Below, one piece after another: positions 27,832-38,035 of a DNA stretch of 64,000 nt. The stretch's first letter is position 1, and every line of letters begins with the position of its first letter. The stretch comes from Sphingorhabdus sp. Alg239-R122 (GTDB lineage Bacteria; Pseudomonadota; Alphaproteobacteria; Sphingomonadales; Sphingomonadaceae): positions 62,001-126,000 of the forward strand of contig NZ_UNRC01000007.1 in NCBI RefSeq assembly GCF_900537065.1. Direction: 5' to 3'. Made by a program: the position numbers and the translations under genes. Under the pieces are notes generated by a model. The model worked only from the letters and a program-made list of their open reading frames with translations, was not told where the DNA came from and ran no database searches.

Positions 27832-28048
27832 TAATACAACCGCGCAGACGCGCTTTGCTATCATCTCACTGGTACGGCTGGCGGGCACGATCATGGTTGC
27901 GATTGGTTTGCTTTCAGTTGCTCAGGCAATGGACTGGATTCCGGCTGGTGTGAATTATGCCATGGTAATCATCGGATTTTTCATGGCTTTCATTGCGCCG
28001 CGCTTGCTCGCCCGCCGGTGGCGCTCGCCCGATATGGACCAGGACTGA
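27821..28048 (+). CDS. small two-helix membrane protein
   Basis: A 75-residue protein with two hydrophobic helices (about residues 16-35 and 42-58) and a basic end (LARRWRSPDMDQD). GGAAGGAA just before the ATG at 27821 supports this start, which overlaps the HAD gene by 11 bases. It lies directly before the ATP12 gene, a common alphaproteobacterial arrangement. The function is unknown. Confidence 0.8.
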   Translation: MQDSNTTAQTRFAIISLVRLAGTIMVAIGLLSVAQAMDWIPAGVNYAMVIIGFFMAFIAPRLLARRWRSPDMDQD

Positions 28049-28055
28049 GCAGCCC

Positions 28056-28757
28056 ATGAAACGTTTCTACAAAGATGTTGCCACCGGGCCATCGGGCGAC
28101 GGCTTTGGCATCCTGCTGGATGGACGGCCGATCAAGACACCCGCCCGCGCGGCGCTTGTGCTGCCTCATACAGCGCTGGCCGAAGCGGTCGCTGAAGAAT
28201 GGCGTGTGCAGGGGGAAGAAATTGACGCTGCTTCCATGGTGATGACCGGTTTTGCCAATGCGGCCATAGACAGGGTCGCGCCAGACAGAGAAGCATTTGC
28301 ACAGCCCATAGCGGCTTATGCCGAAACCGATATGCTGTGTTACCGCGCAGAAGCAGGTGATCTGCAGGCAGAAAAGCAGGATGCAGAATGGGAGCCATTG
28401 CTGCGCTGGGCAGAGCAGAGATATGACGTTGCCTTTACGCGCATTGCCGGCATTTCCTATCAGGATCAGCCCGCGGCAACACTGGCACGTATGTCAGAGG
28501 CCGTGCTGGCGCAAGATGACTTTACGCTTGCCGCAATGCAGCCGCTCACGACAATTTCCGGTTCGTTGGTTTGCGTGCTCGCCTTTTTGGAAGGCCAGAT
28601 TGATACCAGCGCGCTATGGCCCATCGTCAATCTGGAAGAGTTGTGGCAGGCAGAATTATGGGGTGAGGATGCCGAAGCATTGGCCACACGTGAAGCGAAC
28701 CGCGTGAAGTTTGAAGCCGCAGCCCGGTTTTGTGAATTGGCGCGCGAAAACGCTTAA
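28056..28757 (+). CDS. ATP12 family chaperone
   Basis: A 233-residue protein beginning [30 protein letters not shown] and ending near [24 protein letters not shown], both strong ATP12 signatures. ATP12 binds the F1 alpha subunit during assembly of ATP synthase and is confined to alphaproteobacteria and mitochondria. It is the last gene of the crcB-rluC-HAD-small protein-ATP12 run, and converges with the serine hydrolase (4-bp overlap). Confidence 0.93.
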   Translation: MKRFYKDVATGPSGDGFGILLDGRPIKTPARAALVLPHTALAEAVAEEWRVQGEEIDAASMVMTGFANAAIDRVAPDREAFAQPIAAYAETDMLCYRAEAGDLQAEKQDAEWEPLLRWAEQRYDVAFTRIAGISYQDQPAATLARMSEAVLAQDDFTLAAMQPLTTISGSLVCVLAFLEGQIDTSALWPIVNLEELWQAELWGEDAEALATREANRVKFEAAARFCELARENA

Positions 28758-29977
28758 ACAGTAAGCGCCGAATAGAGCATTGTCTTGATTTCCCGCCTGA
28801 CGGGGTAAGTGCTGGACGGCATAAGCTGCGTCATGAATATCATGATGATATCCTCCACCGGATCGACAAAAAATGCGGTCGAAAACATTCCGCCCCAGTA
28901 AAAATCACCGGTTGAACCGGGTACACCTGTTGCGGCACTGTCCACGGTTACGCCAAAGCCCAGACCAAAGCCGCCGCCTGCATTTTCCGCCTCACTGAAC
29001 AGCGATTTACTGTGTTGTGTCAAGTCACCGCCGCCCGGCAAGTGGTTGGCGGTCATCAGTTCCAGCGTCTTTCGGCCGATAATTTGCCGTCCATCCAATG
29101 TGCCTTCATTGAGCAGCATACGGCAGAAGCGGTGATAATCGGCAAGTGATGACACCAGTCCGCCGCCGCCGGAGAGCAGCTTAGGCGGCTTCATCCACGC
29201 TGTATCTGCTCCCGTATCGAACATCTTCATTTTTTCGCGGGGATGCCATGTATAGCAATCAGTCATTCGGCTGATTTTATCTTCTGGCAGCTGGAAATGC
29301 GTGTCGTTCATGCCGAGCGGTTCGAAGATATTTTCGGCGATATACTCATCCAGCTTCTGTCCCGAAATCCGCTGGATCAAAGCGCCCAGCACATCGGTGG
29401 AGATCGAATAGTTCCAGCTGTTGCCTGGATCAAATTCGAGCGGAATGTCTGCGAGGGTTTGAATGAATTGCTCCAGATCACCGCCATCAAAGCGCTCAAA
29501 CCCCGCCTTACGGTATGCAGCGTCAATCGGAGTGCGTTCCTGAAAACTATAGGTCAGTCCCGATGTGTGACGCAGCAGGTCGATAATCTGCATTGGACGG
29601 GCCGGGGCACGAGTCATGAACGGCTGTTCGCCGCCACCGGAGACGAATACGCCCTGGTCTTTCCATTCGGGAATGTATTTTGTGACCGGGTCAGACAGCG
29701 CGACTTTTGCCTGTTCCACCAGCTGCATGAACGCGATCGAAGTTACCGGCTTGGTCATGGATGCGATGCGGAACAGGTGATCTTGTGTAAGCGTTTCCCC
29801 GGGTCGCGCTTCACCTTGCAGTGACAGGTGCGCAATATCATCACCTCTGCCGATCAGCAGCGCCGTATGCGGCATACGCCCACTGTCCAGATATTTGGAC
29901 TTTAGATGCATATCAATAAAAGCAAGGCGTTCAGGGTCAAAACCGAGTTCCGCTGAATCAAAAACAGTCAATGTCAT
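28754..29977 (-). CDS. serine hydrolase of the beta-lactamase/class VIII esterase family
   Basis: A 407-residue cytoplasmic protein with no signal peptide. The nucleophile motif is SMTK (about residues 72-75, S-x-x-K) and the second motif is the YSI of SWNYSIS. Such proteins are esterases or amidases rather than true beta-lactamases. It lies next to a run of acyl-CoA and SDR genes on the same strand and could release an acid for that pathway, but this is inference. Confidence 0.88.
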   Translation of the reverse strand: MTLTVFDSAELGFDPERLAFIDMHLKSKYLDSGRMPHTALLIGRGDDIAHLSLQGEARPGETLTQDHLFRIASMTKPVTSIAFMQLVEQAKVALSDPVTKYIPEWKDQGVFVSGGGEQPFMTRAPARPMQIIDLLRHTSGLTYSFQERTPIDAAYRKAGFERFDGGDLEQFIQTLADIPLEFDPGNSWNYSISTDVLGALIQRISGQKLDEYIAENIFEPLGMNDTHFQLPEDKISRMTDCYTWHPREKMKMFDTGADTAWMKPPKLLSGGGGLVSSLADYHRFCRMLLNEGTLDGRQIIGRKTLELMTANHLPGGGDLTQHSKSLFSEAENAGGGFGLGFGVTVDSAATGVPGSTGDFYWGGMFSTAFFVDPVEDIIMIFMTQLMPSSTYPVRREIKTMLYSALTV

Positions 29978-30005
29978 GTGCTATATTCTCTTAAGCAGGG
30001 GCGTA

Positions 30006-30800
30006 TTAGGTGGAGGTTTGTCCAAATTTCTGGCGGCTGTAGGGGTGTGAGCTTGATAAACCGCCGTCAACAACAAGGGCATGACCATTTACATAGGAAG
30101 AGTCTTCCGATGCAAGGAATAGTGCAGCACTGGCAATTTCACTTGGCTCACCGCCACGTTTGAGCGGGTTGAGTTGGCCAATTTTATCTTCCATGCCGCG
30201 TTCACGGACCATGTCATACATAAATTCGGTCATGCCGGTTTCGATAAGGCCAGGGCAGATCGCGTTGCAGCGTATATCGCTGCCCGAAAGCTGCTGCGCA
30301 CCGATACGGACCAGATTAACCACACCCGCCTTGGACGCGGTGTAGGCGGGGCCGCCCGCACCCGAGCGAAGCCCGGCGACGCTGGCGGTGCAGATGATTG
30401 AGCCGCCATGTCCTTTATCCGCAATTGCCTTGCCCGCATATTTGATGGCGAGGAATGGCCCTATCAGGTTGATACGCAGGATTTCCTCCCACTCCTCTAC
30501 GCTCTGGTCGAATATACCATCAAACCCGCCGGAAATGCCCGCATTGGCAAAAAAGATATGCAGGTCGCCGTGAAGCTCGAGCGCTTTGGCAACGAGTGCT
30601 TGTACGTCTTCTTCCTTACCCGCATCGCAGGTTACCGCAGTGATGGCCTCGGGGTTTTCAGCGGCAGTGTCATTTACTTTGTCCGTAATATCGGCGGCGA
30701 TAACCTTTGCTCCATGCTCGGCGAACAGCAACGCGGAAGCGCGTCCAATACCGCTACCAGCACCAGTCACAATGGCTATTTTTCCAGATAGGTCGGTCAT
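30006..30800 (-). CDS. short-chain dehydrogenase/reductase (264 residues)
   Basis: A classical SDR: cofactor motif TGAGSGIG (about 11-18), NAG in FFANAGISG, catalytic Ser in CTASVAG and the YTASK dyad. An Asp at the end of strand 2 (AADITD) favours NAD. It is adjacent to a second SDR (1-bp gap) in the minus-strand catabolic run, so it is likely a hydroxyacyl-CoA or alcohol dehydrogenase of that pathway. Confidence 0.9.
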   Translation of the reverse strand: MTDLSGKIAIVTGAGSGIGRASALLFAEHGAKVIAADITDKVNDTAAENPEAITAVTCDAGKEEDVQALVAKALELHGDLHIFFANAGISGGFDGIFDQSVEEWEEILRINLIGPFLAIKYAGKAIADKGHGGSIICTASVAGLRSGAGGPAYTASKAGVVNLVRIGAQQLSGSDIRCNAICPGLIETGMTEFMYDMVRERGMEDKIGQLNPLKRGGEPSEIASAALFLASEDSSYVNGHALVVDGGLSSSHPYSRQKFGQTST

Positions 30801-31577
30801 TTACAGTCCTCCTGTAATGGTTGTGCCGCCGTCAATTACCATCGATTGCCCGGTCATGAATTTGGATGCATCGGATGCGAGGAAGACGGCAGCACCTGCA
30901 ATTTCGGATGGTTCGCCTATACGGCGTAGCGGAATAGAGCCTTCAACATGCGCCATCAGTTTCGGGTTTTCCCACAGCGCTCTTGCAAAATCGGTTTTGA
31001 TTATGCCCGGCGCAATACAATTGACGCGTACGCCGTCGGGTCCATATTCGGCGGCGAGGTTCCGGGCGAGCTGGAAATCTGCCGCCTTGGATATATTATA
31101 CGCGCCAATTGTCGTGCTGGACACCATACCGCCAATGGATGAGACCAATATGATGGAGCCTTCACCGCGTTCGCGCATTTCCGGTGCCACCATCTGGATC
31201 AGCCAGTGGTTGGAAATGATATTATTGTCGAGAATTTTGCGGAATTGCTCGTCGGCAATGCCTTCCATCGGCCCGTAATAGGGATTGGATGCAGCGTTGC
31301 AGACGAGGATATCGATCTTGCCAAACGCGTTGCGCGTCGCGTCGACCAAACGCTGCAAACCGTCTTTGTCAGAAATATTGCACGCGGCGGCAATCGCCGT
31401 GCCTTCGCCATACTTTTCATTGATTTTTGCGGCGGCGGCATCGCAGGCATCCTGCTTGCGGCTGGAGATAACGACTTTCGCGCCTTGCGCGGCCATTTCA
31501 TATGCGGTGGCGAGGCCAATGCCGCGTGAAGAGCCGGTGATAAGAGCCGCCTTCCCGGTCAGATCAAATTGAGACAT
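30801..31577 (-). CDS. short-chain dehydrogenase/reductase (258 residues)
   Basis: A classical SDR with TGSSRGIG, CNAASNP in place of NAG, catalytic Ser in LVSSIGG and YNISK. SSRKQDA after strand 2 suggests NADP binding. AAGGATAAAAT precedes the ATG. It is co-directional with the kinase, alcohol dehydrogenase and acyl-CoA dehydrogenase upstream. Confidence 0.9.
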   Translation of the reverse strand: MSQFDLTGKAALITGSSRGIGLATAYEMAAQGAKVVISSRKQDACDAAAAKINEKYGEGTAIAAACNISDKDGLQRLVDATRNAFGKIDILVCNAASNPYYGPMEGIADEQFRKILDNNIISNHWLIQMVAPEMRERGEGSIILVSSIGGMVSSTTIGAYNISKAADFQLARNLAAEYGPDGVRVNCIAPGIIKTDFARALWENPKLMAHVEGSIPLRRIGEPSEIAGAAVFLASDASKFMTGQSMVIDGGTTITGGL

Positions 31578-31601
31578 ATTTTATCCTTGAATGAAATGCT
31601 T

Positions 31602-32669
31602 CTAATCTTTTGCACCAGCTTTTTTCGCGAACGTCCAGGCGGCCTGTGCCAGCGGGGCGACACGTTCCGCCATGGTCGCAGCCTGCGCGCTTGACGCCGT
31701 GCCATCTATCACGCGTTTTTTAATGCCTTGTAAAATTGCGGCAATACGAAACAGGTTATAGGCCATGTACCAGTCCATGGGTGGCACTTCGCTGAGCTTC
31801 GCATGCTCGATATACAGGCCTTGCGCTTCCTCCATGGTCGGAATGCCCAGGTTCCCGACATCCACGCCGAGAAGGCCATTACGCCCTTCAGCAGGCTGAA
31901 TCCAGCTCATCAGGAAATAGCTGAGATCGGCAATCGGGTCGCCTAGCGTCGAAAGCTCCCAGTCAAGCAGGGCAATGACTTTAGGCTCGTCCTTGGCAAA
32001 GATCATGTTGTCGATCCGGTAGTCACCATGTGCGATGCCGAAACCTTTTTGTTCGGGCAGGGTGGTGGGCAGCCATTCAATCAGCTTGTCCATTTCCGGC
32101 AGGGTTTCGGTTTCGGAGAGTTTATACTGTTTTGACCAACGCGCCGTTTGCCGCGCGCAGTAATTGCCGGGCTTGCCATAGTCCGCAAGACCGATTTTTT
32201 CAGGGTCGTAGCTGTGCAGCTTTGCGAGCGTCTCTATCATCTGGTGATAGATCGCGGTGCGTTTTGCATTGGTTTGTTTGGGCAATGTGCCATCCCAATA
32301 GGCGACACCATCGCTGAAATCCATGACATAAAACATCGAGCCGATAACATTGTCATCCTCGCACATCCCAAACTGACGTGATACGGGAAAGCCCTGTGCG
32401 TGGAGCGCGGACTGCACTTTATATTCGCGGTCCACGGCATGGGCGGAGGGCAGCAGCTTGCCGAAAGGCTTGCGGCGCAGCACATAGGAACGACCCGGCG
32501 TATCAACGCGGTAAGTGGGGTTGGACTGCCCGCCCTTGAATTTGGACAGGGTCAGGGGGCCTGTAAAGCCATCCACATTTTCCTGCATCCATGCAGTAAG
32601 CTTGGTTTCATCCAATTTGTCCTTGTCGGGCACATCCATCGTGCCGGTCATTTCCTTGTCGGCGTCCAT
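31602..32669 (-). CDS. APH-family kinase, ACAD10/11 kinase-domain type
   Basis: A 355-residue aminoglycoside-phosphotransferase-fold kinase: substrate/ATP region KFKGGQSNPTYRVDTPGRSYVLRR (lysine/Arg for ATP), catalytic loop HGDYRIDNMIF and metal motif LLDWELSTLGDP. This subtype (GGQSNPT) is the one fused to acyl-CoA dehydrogenase in human ACAD10/11 and found as LvaA in levulinate degradation, where it phosphorylates 4-hydroxyacyl-CoA. The ATG at 32669 has a good GAAAGGA site. An ACAD10/11-like gene sits two genes upstream, in the same operon. Confidence 0.88.
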   Translation of the reverse strand: MDADKEMTGTMDVPDKDKLDETKLTAWMQENVDGFTGPLTLSKFKGGQSNPTYRVDTPGRSYVLRRKPFGKLLPSAHAVDREYKVQSALHAQGFPVSRQFGMCEDDNVIGSMFYVMDFSDGVAYWDGTLPKQTNAKRTAIYHQMIETLAKLHSYDPEKIGLADYGKPGNYCARQTARWSKQYKLSETETLPEMDKLIEWLPTTLPEQKGFGIAHGDYRIDNMIFAKDEPKVIALLDWELSTLGDPIADLSYFLMSWIQPAEGRNGLLGVDVGNLGIPTMEEAQGLYIEHAKLSEVPPMDWYMAYNLFRIAAILQGIKKRVIDGTASSAQAATMAERVAPLAQAAWTFAKKAGAKD

Positions 32670-32682
32670 GTGGGAAGTCCTT

Positions 32683-33765
32683 TCAGTCGAATATGATGAC
32701 AGAACGGGCATCGCCGCCTGTGCGCAGTTTGTCAAAACCGGTGTTTATATCTTCCAGCGCTATCCGTTCGGCAATGATGGTGTCGAGATCAAGCTGACCG
32801 TTAAGGTAGAAATGCGCAAGTTTCGGCATATCGACCTGAAAATGGGTGCTGCCCATCAACGAGCCTTTCAGTGTCTTTCCGCTCAGCAGCGTGGGGCCGT
32901 GCAGTGTCACCATCTTGCCAGGCGCGATCATGCCCACAATTGTCGCTTGTCCGCCGCGCTTGGCAATGGCCCAGGCAAGCTCAGCCGTTTCTGCACGGCC
33001 CACGGCTTCAATCGAATAGTCAACACCGCCGTTCGTCGCTGCGATTACCTGTTTGCCGACATCTTCCTCAGTCGCATCAAACACATGAGTTGCGCCCATT
33101 TTCAAGGCCAAGTCACGTTTGGCGGGGATGGGGTCAATGGCGATGATCGTTTTCGCACCTGCAATTTTTGCGGCATTGATAGCGGAGAGGCCGATACCAC
33201 CCGCACCTATAATAGCCACGCTTTCGCCGGGTTTCAGCTTGCTGTCATTAAACACCGCCCCTGCACCCGTAATGACAGCGCAGCCCAGTAATGCGGCACG
33301 GTCAAACGGCATTTCCTTGTCAATGCCGACACAAGCATTTTCATGCACCAGCATTTTTTCGGCAAAAGCAGAGAGATTGAGGAACTGATGAACTGTCTCA
33401 CCGCTCATGGTGAGCTTGGGCGGCTTGTCGTCGCCGCGCCTGGTGGATGGGTCCTGGCATAGGCTCTGTTGCCCGCCAGCACACAGTGCGCATGACCCGC
33501 AAAAAGGCGCTAGGAAGGTGACGACATGGTCGCCGGGCGCGACATGGCGTACATCTTCGCCCACAGCCTCGACTATACCTGCCGCTTCATGGCCGGGGAT
33601 AGTGGGCATCAGTGCGGGATAGACACCGTCGATAAAGTGCAGATCCGACCGGCAAAGCCCCACCGCCTTGGTGGCGATCAGGACTTCGCGCGCGCCGGGC
33701 GCATCTATCTCGACATCACATATTTCCAGTGGCTGTCCCGCTTGTTTGAGGACAGCCGCTTTCAC
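32683..33765 (-). CDS. zinc-dependent alcohol dehydrogenase
   Basis: A 360-residue medium-chain dehydrogenase. The catalytic zinc site includes Cys in GLCRSDLH and GHEAAG, the structural zinc site is [15 protein letters not shown] (four Cys), and the NAD fold has [11 protein letters not shown]. It resembles class III-like alcohol dehydrogenases. It overlaps the acyl-CoA dehydrogenase upstream by 4 bases (ATGA) and lies before the kinase. Confidence 0.92.
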   Translation of the reverse strand: MKAAVLKQAGQPLEICDVEIDAPGAREVLIATKAVGLCRSDLHFIDGVYPALMPTIPGHEAAGIVEAVGEDVRHVAPGDHVVTFLAPFCGSCALCAGGQQSLCQDPSTRRGDDKPPKLTMSGETVHQFLNLSAFAEKMLVHENACVGIDKEMPFDRAALLGCAVITGAGAVFNDSKLKPGESVAIIGAGGIGLSAINAAKIAGAKTIIAIDPIPAKRDLALKMGATHVFDATEEDVGKQVIAATNGGVDYSIEAVGRAETAELAWAIAKRGGQATIVGMIAPGKMVTLHGPTLLSGKTLKGSLMGSTHFQVDMPKLAHFYLNGQLDLDTIIAERIALEDINTGFDKLRTGGDARSVIIFD

Positions 33766-35048
33766 CGTGCCACTCCAAGATCTCCGGATGAGATAGTATT
33801 GTCGCTGTCAGGGCCGTATTTACCAAATTCCATACGTGCAATGGAACGGTTATGCACTTCATCAGGACCATCGGCGAGGCGTAGGGTGCGCTGTCCAGCA
33901 TACATGGAGGCGAGCCCGGCATCCGAGGATACTCCGGCACCGCCAAATGCCTGTATGGCATCGTCGATAATTTGCAGCGCCATATTGGGTGCCTGTACCT
34001 TGATCATGGCGATTTCGGCCTTGGCATGTTTATTGCCGACCTTGTCCATCATATCTGCGGCTTTCAGGCAGAGCAGGCGGGTCATTTCAATGTCGATGCG
34101 TGCGCGGGCTACACGCTGTTCCCAGATGCTGTGTTCGGCAATAGTCTTACCGAAAGCGACACGCGATTGCAGACGGCGGCACATTTTTTCGAGTGCTTCC
34201 TCAGCTGCACCCACCGTTCGCATGCAGTGGTGGATACGGCCCGGGCCCAGGCGTCCCTGTGCAATCTCAAACCCGCGTCCTTCACCGAGCAGAATATTGG
34301 ATGCCGGAATACGTACGTCTTTCAGCTCAATTTCCATATGACCATGTGGTGCGTCATCATATCCAAAGACAGGCAGGTGGCGCAGAATGTTCACGCCGGG
34401 TGCGTCCATCGGCATAATCACCATGGATTGCTGCTGGTGGCGTTTGGCTTCAAAATCAGTCTTACCCATCAAAATGGTGACCTTGCAGCGCGGGTCGCCT
34501 GCACCTGAAGACCACCATTTACGGCCATTAATGACATATTCGTCACCTTCACGGCGGATCGAAGTCTCGATATTGGTGGCATCGGAGGATGCGACAGCCG
34601 GTTCAGTCATCAAAAAGGCAGAACGAATTTCGCCTTCCATCAGCGGTTTCAGCCACTGGTCCTTATGCTCGCGTGTGCCATAGCGATGGAACACTTCCAT
34701 ATTGCCGGTATCGGGCGCGGAACAGTTGAATACTTCGGAAGCCCAGCCAATCCGGCCCATTTCCTCTGCGCACAGTGCGTATTCCAGGTTGGTAAGACCG
34801 GGGCCATCAAATTCGAAACTGTCATCAACATGCACCAGATTGGGATTGGATGGCGGCATGAACAGGTTCCAGATGCCTTGCGCTTTGGCGCGTTCTTTTT
34901 CTTCTTCTATAACCGGTAGTACTTTCCAGCGGTCACCTTCGGCCTGCTGCGCATCATAATCACTCATGCGCGGGCGCACGTTGGATTCAATAAAATCGCG
35001 CACGCGGTCGCGCCAGTATTGCTGCCGTTCGGTAAGGTCGAATTCCAT
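33762..35048 (-). CDS. acyl-CoA dehydrogenase, ACAD10/11-like
   Basis: A 428-residue flavoprotein. [18 protein letters not shown] and [19 protein letters not shown] are typical of the ACAD10/11 subfamily. At the usual catalytic Glu position (YEGT in classical enzymes) it has LADGPDEVH, the variant of this subfamily. In mammals and in LvaC this enzyme type works with the APH kinase to convert 4-phospho-acyl-CoA to enoyl-CoA. It is the first gene of the operon running to the serine hydrolase. Confidence 0.9.
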   Translation of the reverse strand: MEFDLTERQQYWRDRVRDFIESNVRPRMSDYDAQQAEGDRWKVLPVIEEEKERAKAQGIWNLFMPPSNPNLVHVDDSFEFDGPGLTNLEYALCAEEMGRIGWASEVFNCSAPDTGNMEVFHRYGTREHKDQWLKPLMEGEIRSAFLMTEPAVASSDATNIETSIRREGDEYVINGRKWWSSGAGDPRCKVTILMGKTDFEAKRHQQQSMVIMPMDAPGVNILRHLPVFGYDDAPHGHMEIELKDVRIPASNILLGEGRGFEIAQGRLGPGRIHHCMRTVGAAEEALEKMCRRLQSRVAFGKTIAEHSIWEQRVARARIDIEMTRLLCLKAADMMDKVGNKHAKAEIAMIKVQAPNMALQIIDDAIQAFGGAGVSSDAGLASMYAGQRTLRLADGPDEVHNRSIARMEFGKYGPDSDNTISSGDLGVAR

Positions 35049-35195
35049 GAAATATGCTCCTGCTCGCTAATTAGGGACTCAGCTTGTGCGTTGTTTAATC
35101 GTGTGATTAACTTGTGTCACTTATTGGCAGCGATTTCCACCCCCAACTATCAAAGATGTGAGAATTATTGTGCCTTGGGTGGGTTCTGCTCCCGC

Positions 35196-36593
35196 TTAAA
35201 GCGGGTTTGGTTCCGCGAGCCGGGCGTGATGTTCATCTTCGCTGAGTGGGATCTTGCGAAATGCCCACGCCGTGAGCAGGCCCAGCAGGGTGGAGATTAT
35301 CACAAATGCCATATTCAGATTGGCCACAATAGCATCATCCACGCTGCCTCTCGCCGCGCCATCCGGCAGGCCAATCAACGTGATAATACTGCCGGCGAGA
35401 ATAAGGCCAAAACCGCTTACCAGTTTTTGCATAAAGAACATGCCTGCGGAAAATACACCTTCGGACTTTTTGCCTGTTTCCTTTTCATATCCGCTGGCGA
35501 CATCGGCCATCATCGACATGGCGAGTATCATGGCGGCTATGCCCAATCCTGTGCCAATAACCGAGAGACCAAATAGCAGAGGAATCAAGGCTGGACTTTC
35601 ATTGCCTGGAAAGAACCCGGCAAGCCTGAGCCAGTAGGGTGTTGAACCGATAATCACACCAGCCAGCACAAAATAGGATGCCGCACGCGGCTTGCCGTAT
35701 TTCTGCGAAACAGGTGACACAGTAAGGAAAGCGAGCAACACGCCGAGTATCAGCGTGAGTGAATAGGCGAGGAACATGATTTCACTCAGTTCCCATATAT
35801 GACGGAATAGATAATTGGTAAGTGCGAAATAAAGCCCCTGATTGGTGAAGGCAAAAAAGCTTGCGAGCAACAGCATCATGAACGGATAATAGCGAAACGA
35901 TGCCATGAGCTCGCCAAACCCCTTATGCTGTTCATCATGCTGGGTCGCTTCATAGGAAGATATGATGCGTTTATGCGTTGTCAGAGCGGAAACAAGTACG
36001 GCGATAAACATCATGACAGCGCCAATTATAGCATATACCGAATAACCTTCGGGGTTCAGCTGCCCATCGGGATAATCCGGTGTGGCGCGCAGGATCACGC
36101 CATAAGCCAACGCCATAATGGCAAGGCCACTGGTCCAGCCGAACAGGAAACGATAACGCATGATGGTGGTGCGCTCGTGATAGTCGGGTGTGAGTTCGGG
36201 TAACAGCGCGAGCGAGGGCACTTCATAGGCAGACAGGCTGACCCGTACGAAAATGGCAGTAACGAGAAGATAGATGAACGTCATTGTGTCGCTCATCTGC
36301 GGCGGGTGCCATAGGAGCAGCCATGCGGCGGCTATCGGGATGGCTGATCCATAAAGCCATGGATGCCGTTTACCCAGCCGGGTACGTGTATTGTCGGAGA
36401 ACTGGCCTATTAACGGGTCGATACAAGCGTCCAGAACCAGTGCAGTTGCCAGTGCCAGCGCTACAAGAAAGCCATCCAGGCCAATGACCTGATTATAGTA
36501 AAATAGCAGGAAAACCGCAAAGCCATTATCCTTGATACCATAGGCAATTGAGCCGAAACCATAACCCAATTTGGTCTTAAGCGGTACTTGCAC
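35196..36593 (-). CDS. MFS transporter, GPH cation-symporter family
   Basis: A 465-residue protein with about 12 membrane helices, beginning KLGYGFGSIAYGIKDNGFAVFLLFYYNQV and with the DACIDPLIGQFSDNTRTRLGKRHPWLYGSAIP segment that defines the glycoside-pentoside-hexuronide (MelB-like) family. The start is GTG at 36593, backed by GAGGAG 8 bases upstream. It lies between the two catabolic operons, on the same strand as the first, and probably imports the substrate of this island, which is unknown. Confidence 0.9.
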   Translation of the reverse strand: MQVPLKTKLGYGFGSIAYGIKDNGFAVFLLFYYNQVIGLDGFLVALALATALVLDACIDPLIGQFSDNTRTRLGKRHPWLYGSAIPIAAAWLLLWHPPQMSDTMTFIYLLVTAIFVRVSLSAYEVPSLALLPELTPDYHERTTIMRYRFLFGWTSGLAIMALAYGVILRATPDYPDGQLNPEGYSVYAIIGAVMMFIAVLVSALTTHKRIISSYEATQHDEQHKGFGELMASFRYYPFMMLLLASFFAFTNQGLYFALTNYLFRHIWELSEIMFLAYSLTLILGVLLAFLTVSPVSQKYGKPRAASYFVLAGVIIGSTPYWLRLAGFFPGNESPALIPLLFGLSVIGTGLGIAAMILAMSMMADVASGYEKETGKKSEGVFSAGMFFMQKLVSGFGLILAGSIITLIGLPDGAARGSVDDAIVANLNMAFVIISTLLGLLTAWAFRKIPLSEDEHHARLAEPNPL

Positions 36594-36804
36594 CCGTCCA
36601 TCTCCTCGGCTTCAGTTTATGCTGAATTATTATGATTCTTGATCTCTACAGCATGGGGCGGAACGTTACTCTGGTCAATCCGTCTTCGCCTGCCCTTACG
36701 GCATGCTGCATCACATGCAAGGTCTTGCCGTGCGCTTACAAACCGCATAGAGTTAACTGCACGATTAAAATCACCTGAGTGGCGAACCGAAATTGGGAGT
36801 CGAT

Positions 36805-37986
36805 ATGTCCGATCTTGAACAATTCAAAACCGAAATACGAAGCTGGCTGGAGGAAAATTGCCCGCCGGAAATGCGCAAACCCGTGCGCGGTGACGAAGAT
36901 ATGTGTTGGGGCGGGCGCAATTTTGAATTTCAGAGTGAGGCGCAAAAAGTCTGGCTCGAACGCTGCGCGGCCAAGGGCTATACTGTGCCGGACTGGCCGA
37001 AAGAATATGGCGGGGCTGGTCTGTCTCCGGCCGAAACCAAGATATTCCGTCGCGAAATGGCCAAGCTGGGCTGCCGCTCGCCGCTTTCGAGCTTTGGCAT
37101 CTGGATGCTGGGTCCTGCGCTATTGAAATTCGGCACCGAAGAACAAAAAGTGCATTATCTGAACCAGATCGCCCACGGCGAGATACGCTGGTGTCAGGGG
37201 TATAGCGAGCCGGGCAGTGGTAGTGACCTTGTTTCCTTGCAGACTTTTGGTGATGATAAGGGCGATCACTGGATCGTGAATGGCCAGAAGGTATGGACCA
37301 GTTATGCGGACAAGGCTGACTGGATTTTCTGTCTGGTGCGTACGGACAAGGAAGACAAATATCGCGGTATTTCCTTCCTGTTGTTCGACATGGAAACGCC
37401 GGGCGTATCAACCAAGCCGATCAAGCTGATTTCTGGCAGTTCACCTTTTTGTGAAACGTTTTTTGACGACGTGAAAGTGCCCAAGGACCAGATAGTCGGC
37501 GAACTGAACCGCGGCTGGGATGTAGCCAAATATCTGCTGGGCCATGAGCGTGAGATGATATCAGGCGGCGGTTTGGGTGATGGATCGCCTTCGCTGGGCG
37601 CGAAAATGACCGGAGCCATTGGCTTGAACGGCCTTGGCATGCTGGATGACCAGATATTGCGGAGCGAGCTGGCGCAGTTTGATGTCGATGCATTGGCTTT
37701 CCGTGCCATGGCAGAAAAGTTCATGGACGAAATGAAGGCAGGCAAAGGTCATCCCGCCCAACCCAACATGATGAAATATTCGGGCACAGAGCTTAACAAG
37801 CAGCGGCATGAGCTGGTCATGTCGGCGGGCGGCAGCGATGCGCTGGAATGGGAAAGCGAGGCTTCACGCGGCGGCAAGAAACCACGTGAGTGGCTGCGCA
37901 CCAAGGCAAACAGTATTGAGGGCGGGACAAGTGAGATTATGCTTAACGTCATATCCAAGCGTATATTGGAGCTACCGGACAACTGA
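36805..37986 (+). CDS. acyl-CoA dehydrogenase, catalytic-Glu subunit of an adjacent pair
   Basis: A 393-residue flavoprotein with WCQGYSEPGSGSDLVSLQT (FAD/substrate site) and SIEGGTSEIMLNVISKRIL, in which the catalytic-base Glu is present. GGGAGT sits before the ATG at 36805. It is followed 49 bases later by a second acyl-CoA dehydrogenase that lacks this Glu, an arrangement typical of alpha2-beta2 enzymes of steroid and other cyclic acyl-CoA degradation. It is divergent from the GPH transporter. Confidence 0.9.
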   Translation: MSDLEQFKTEIRSWLEENCPPEMRKPVRGDEDMCWGGRNFEFQSEAQKVWLERCAAKGYTVPDWPKEYGGAGLSPAETKIFRREMAKLGCRSPLSSFGIWMLGPALLKFGTEEQKVHYLNQIAHGEIRWCQGYSEPGSGSDLVSLQTFGDDKGDHWIVNGQKVWTSYADKADWIFCLVRTDKEDKYRGISFLLFDMETPGVSTKPIKLISGSSPFCETFFDDVKVPKDQIVGELNRGWDVAKYLLGHEREMISGGGLGDGSPSLGAKMTGAIGLNGLGMLDDQILRSELAQFDVDALAFRAMAEKFMDEMKAGKGHPAQPNMMKYSGTELNKQRHELVMSAGGSDALEWESEASRGGKKPREWLRTKANSIEGGTSEIMLNVISKRILELPDN

Positions 37987-38035
37987 CGCAAGGGAAGTCA
38001 GTATATATTTATTTACAGATAATTAAGAGAAGAAT

